Assembly: GCA_025352865.1 (NCBI GenBank)
Contig: JANXSB010000016.1
Coordinates: forward strand, 1-9,170
From: Chthoniobacter sp.
GTDB lineage: Bacteria > Verrucomicrobiota > Verrucomicrobiia > Chthoniobacterales > Chthoniobacteraceae
Length of the DNA: 9,170 nt
Reading direction: 5' to 3'
The position numbers and the translations under genes were made by a program. The notes under the pieces are model-generated. The model saw only the letters and a list, made by a program, of their open reading frames with translations. It had not been told where the DNA came from and did not search any database. Shown piece after piece: positions 7,024-9,170 of the stretch (position 1 is the stretch's first letter; the number at the start of each line of letters is the position of its first letter).

Positions 7024-8889
7024 ATGCCCGACCCCATCGCCAGCGCCACCGAACTCACTGTCCGCTACGGCCCGCAGACCGTGCTCGACCGCGCCACCAT
7101 CGCCATCGGCGAAGGCGAACGCATCGGGCTCGTCGGGCGCAATGGCTGCGGCAAATCCACCTTCCTCCGCATCGCCGCGGGCGAGTTGCAGCCGGACGGC
7201 GGCATGTTCACGCGGAAGCGCGATCTCATCACCGGCTGGCTGCCGCAGGCTTTCGCGCTGGAGGAAAGCGCGACGGTTTTCGACAACATCCACGCGGGCG
7301 CGGCGCACATCCTCGCCCGGCTCGCGGAGTATGAAATCACGCCCGCCGAAAGCCCGCGGAGCGCCATCCTGCTCGACGAGATCAACCATTTCGACGGCTG
7401 GGAACTCGACCACCGCATCGAGAGTCTCGCCACGCATCTCCACGCGCCGGAGCGCGACCGCATTGTGAGCACGCTCAGCGGCGGGGAAAAACGGCGCGTG
7501 GCGCTGTGCCGGGCGCTCGTGGCGCGGCCGGACTTTCTCATCCTCGACGAGCCCACGAACCACCTAGACACCGAGAGCATCGAGTGGCTGGAGGACTTTC
7601 TCTCGCGCTACCCCGGCGCGTGCCTCTTCGTCACGCACGACCGCTATTTTCTCGACCGCATCGCCACGCGGATCATCGAGCTGCAGCGCGGCGGGTTCAT
7701 TTCGTACGAAGGCAGCTACAATGATTTCCTCATCGCGAAGGCGCTGCGCACCACGACCGAGGAAGAGCAGGAGCGGAAGCGGCAGAAATTTCTCAAGCAC
7801 GAGCTGGCCTGGGTGCGCAAAGGGCCGCGCGCGCGCCGGACGAAAAGCGTGGACCGGATCGAGCGTTACTTTGAAATGGCCGGGCAGGAGGGGCCGGAGC
7901 AGGAGCTGGATGTGGAGCTGATCATCCCGCCCGCGCCGAAGCTCGCGAATCGCGTGATCACGCTCACCAACGTGGGCATGCAGCTCGGCGGGCGCACGCT
8001 CTTCGAAGGCGTGAATCTCGACCTCGCCGGAGGGCAACGGCTCGGGATCGTGGGACGCAACGGCGTCGGCAAATCCACGCTGCTCAAGATCATCATGGGC
8101 GAACTCACGCCGACCTCGGGGCAGGTCGAAATCGGCGCGCGCACGCAGGTGAATTACATCGACCAAAACCGGCTGCTGCTCGATGACGCAAAGACCGTGT
8201 GGGAGGAGGTGGGCGAAGGCAGCGAGGTCGTGCGGCTCGGCGACGAGAGCATTTCGCTGCGCGCCTACCTGCGGCGGTTTCTTTTCACCGACGACCGGAT
8301 CAATTCCAAAATCCAGCACCTCAGCGGCGGCGAGCGCAGCCGCGTCATCCTCGCGAAAATCCTCAAGCGCGGCGGCAACGTCCTCATCCTCGACGAGCCG
8401 ACGAACGACCTCGACCTCGCGACGCTCCGGCTGCTCGAAGAGGCGCTGTGTTTTTTCAAAGGCACGATCATCATCGTCAGCCACGACCGTTATTTCCTGA
8501 ACCGCGTCTGCTCCGACACGCTGGCTTTCGAGGGCGATGGCGTGGTCACGCTGAACGCCGGCAACTACGACTACTACCTGGAAAAGCGCGCCGCCCGCAA
8601 AGCGGCCTCTACCCTTGCTCCCGAGCCCAAGGCCGCGCCGCGCCGCGCGGAAAAAGTGCGCAAACTCAGCTACAAGGAAACGCGCGAGCTGGAGACCATC
8701 GAGGCCGACATCCACGCCGCCGAGGAGAAGGTCGTGCAGATGGAAACCGCGCTGGCGTCGCCGGATTTTTTTGCGAAGCACGGGCACGACTGGGAGGCTC
8801 TCGAAGCGCAGCTCCACGCCGCGAAAGAGCGCGTGCCAGTGCTCTACGCGCGGTGGGAGGAGCTGGAGCAGATCAGGAAAGGCGCGTAG
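7024..8889 (+). CDS. uup: ABC-F family ATPase, Uup type
   Basis: A 621-residue cytoplasmic protein with two ABC cassettes and no membrane segments, the ABC-F layout. Cassette 1 has Walker A GRNGCGKS (38-45), signature LSGGE (151-155), Walker B FLILDEPTNHLD (171-182) and H-loop His205. Cassette 2 has GRNGVGKS (344-351), LSGGE (433-437), VLILDEPTNDLD (453-464) and His487. Both catalytic glutamates (Glu176, Glu458) are intact. The charged linker between cassettes (about 240-285, including ELAWVRKGPRARRTKS) is the arm that contacts tRNA in this family. The C-terminus (about 545-621) is a predicted coiled coil, as in Uup, which acts on the ribosome and branched DNA. Length agrees with Uup (about 635). 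ATG at 7024 is preferred; a GTG at 7003 would add seven residues. It starts 57 bases after the nucleosidase stop on the same strand and may be cotranscribed with it. Confidence 0.93.
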   Translation: MPDPIASATELTVRYGPQTVLDRATIAIGEGERIGLVGRNGCGKSTFLRIAAGELQPDGGMFTRKRDLITGWLPQAFALEESATVFDNIHAGAAHILARLAEYEITPAESPRSAILLDEINHFDGWELDHRIESLATHLHAPERDRIVSTLSGGEKRRVALCRALVARPDFLILDEPTNHLDTESIEWLEDFLSRYPGACLFVTHDRYFLDRIATRIIELQRGGFISYEGSYNDFLIAKALRTTTEEEQERKRQKFLKHELAWVRKGPRARRTKSVDRIERYFEMAGQEGPEQELDVELIIPPAPKLANRVITLTNVGMQLGGRTLFEGVNLDLAGGQRLGIVGRNGVGKSTLLKIIMGELTPTSGQVEIGARTQVNYIDQNRLLLDDAKTVWEEVGEGSEVVRLGDESISLRAYLRRFLFTDDRINSKIQHLSGGERSRVILAKILKRGGNVLILDEPTNDLDLATLRLLEEALCFFKGTIIIVSHDRYFLNRVCSDTLAFEGDGVVTLNAGNYDYYLEKRAARKAASTLAPEPKAAPRRAEKVRKLSYKETRELETIEADIHAAEEKVVQMETALASPDFFAKHGHDWEALEAQLHAAKERVPVLYARWEELEQIRKGA

Positions 8890-8936
8890 CGCGCATCGTC
8901 ATCACCGATTCGCTGAGCAACGCGGAGGTGTAACCG

Positions 8937-9170
8937 TCACGGCGCTTTCGCCGCTTCCCCGGCAGCCTTGGCGCGCAGCGTCTCCCACAGGCCCGCGTGA
9001 TTGAGCAGAATGTCCTTCATGCCGCTTTGCACCGTCGGGGAATTGAGTGCCTGCGTGCTCATCAGCGTGTGCGCATCGAGAGCACCCATGATCGCGTTCA
9101 GCAGTTCCATTTTCAGGTCGGGCGAATTGGCGAACTGCTCCTTGGTGTTGCTGGCCGCCTGCTGCCTCAG
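8937..9170 (-). CDS. hsdR: C-terminal end of a probable type I restriction enzyme R subunit (5' part beyond window)
   Basis: The frame is open from the right edge to TGA at 8937-8939, giving 77 residues. The segments QAASNTKEQFANSPDLK, AIMGALDAHTLMSTQALNS and MKDILLNHAGLWETLR match, from memory of the family, the helical C-terminal domain of HsdR proteins (compare NTKEQF.NS, LDAH..MS.QAL and DILL), which contacts the modification subunits. HsdR is the motor and nuclease subunit that translocates DNA and cuts foreign sequences. The conserved ATPase and nuclease domains would lie beyond 9170, so I cannot tell whether the gene is intact. The tail GEAAKAP is unremarkable. It converges with the ABC-F gene with 47 bases between stops, where no strong terminator hairpin with a T-run is seen. 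The identification rests on one short domain. Confidence 0.65.
   Translation of the reverse strand: MRQQAASNTKEQFANSPDLKMELLNAIMGALDAHTLMSTQALNSPTVQSGMKDILLNHAGLWETLRAKAAGEAAKAP

Noticed and set aside
6544..8817. Long minus-strand open frames (339 and 417 codons) opposite the nucleosidase and ABC-F genes.
   Set aside because: They are mirror frames of strongly supported coding sequence, with no recognisable motifs and arginine/alanine-rich composition typical of GC-rich antisense frames.
8890..8936. The convergent gap between the ABC-F and restriction genes as a bidirectional terminator.
   Set aside because: No stable hairpin with flanking T/A runs can be made out in the 47 bases.
1..9170. 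tRNA/rRNA genes, CRISPR arrays, insertion sequences, attachment sites or riboswitches.
   Set aside because: I looked for spaced direct repeats, transposase motifs, tRNA-like cloverleaf ends and long terminal inverted repeats and saw none. Nearly all of the window is accounted for by protein genes.

Overview
The window is about 9.2 kb of GC-rich chromosomal DNA from a Gram-negative-type bacterium. It has very dense coding, short intergenic gaps and a strong GC bias at third codon positions. A 1015-residue exported protein built from TPR_6/YbgF-type helical repeats, its small lipoprotein partner and start codons without Shine-Dalgarno sequences suggest the Planctomycetes-Verrucomicrobia-Chlamydiae group, with Verrucomicrobiota most likely. 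That assignment is inference; no rRNA or other marker gene is present.

Layout. Positions 1-6117 hold four genes on the minus strand, transcribed right to left. They are a large secreted TPR protein (6117-3070), a small TPR-containing lipoprotein (3051-2794), endonuclease III (2797-2156, overlapping the lipoprotein stop by four bases) and, after 63 bases, a multidomain zinc-ribbon/class III nucleotide cyclase/ATPase protein that runs off the left edge (2092-1). A 144-base divergent intergenic region (6118-6261) carries a possible sigma70-like promoter for the TPR gene and five tandem heptamers. Two plus-strand genes follow: a nucleoside phosphorylase/MTA-SAH nucleosidase-family protein (6262-6966) and an ABC-F ATPase of the Uup type (7024-8889). 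At the right edge, on the minus strand and convergent with the ABC-F gene, is the C-terminal end of what looks like a type I restriction enzyme R subunit (8937-9170).

How the genes relate. The TPR protein and lipoprotein share the same repeat type, have similar Pro/Lys-rich tails and are 18 bases apart, so they probably act together in the cell envelope. Endonuclease III (base excision repair) appears to be translationally coupled to the lipoprotein without an obvious functional link. The cyclase/ATPase is a candidate signalling protein. Its metal-binding residues are intact, but the usual base-specifying residues are not seen in a hand alignment. The nucleosidase and ABC-F genes are typical housekeeping functions (purine/thioadenosine salvage and ribosome-associated translation).

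Most of the region is ordinary chromosomal backbone. I found no convincing new system. The points most worth checking are the cyclase active site, the partnership of the TPR protein and lipoprotein, the heptamer repeat, the pyrimidine-rich leaders without Shine-Dalgarno sequences, and the restriction gene that may continue past the right edge.
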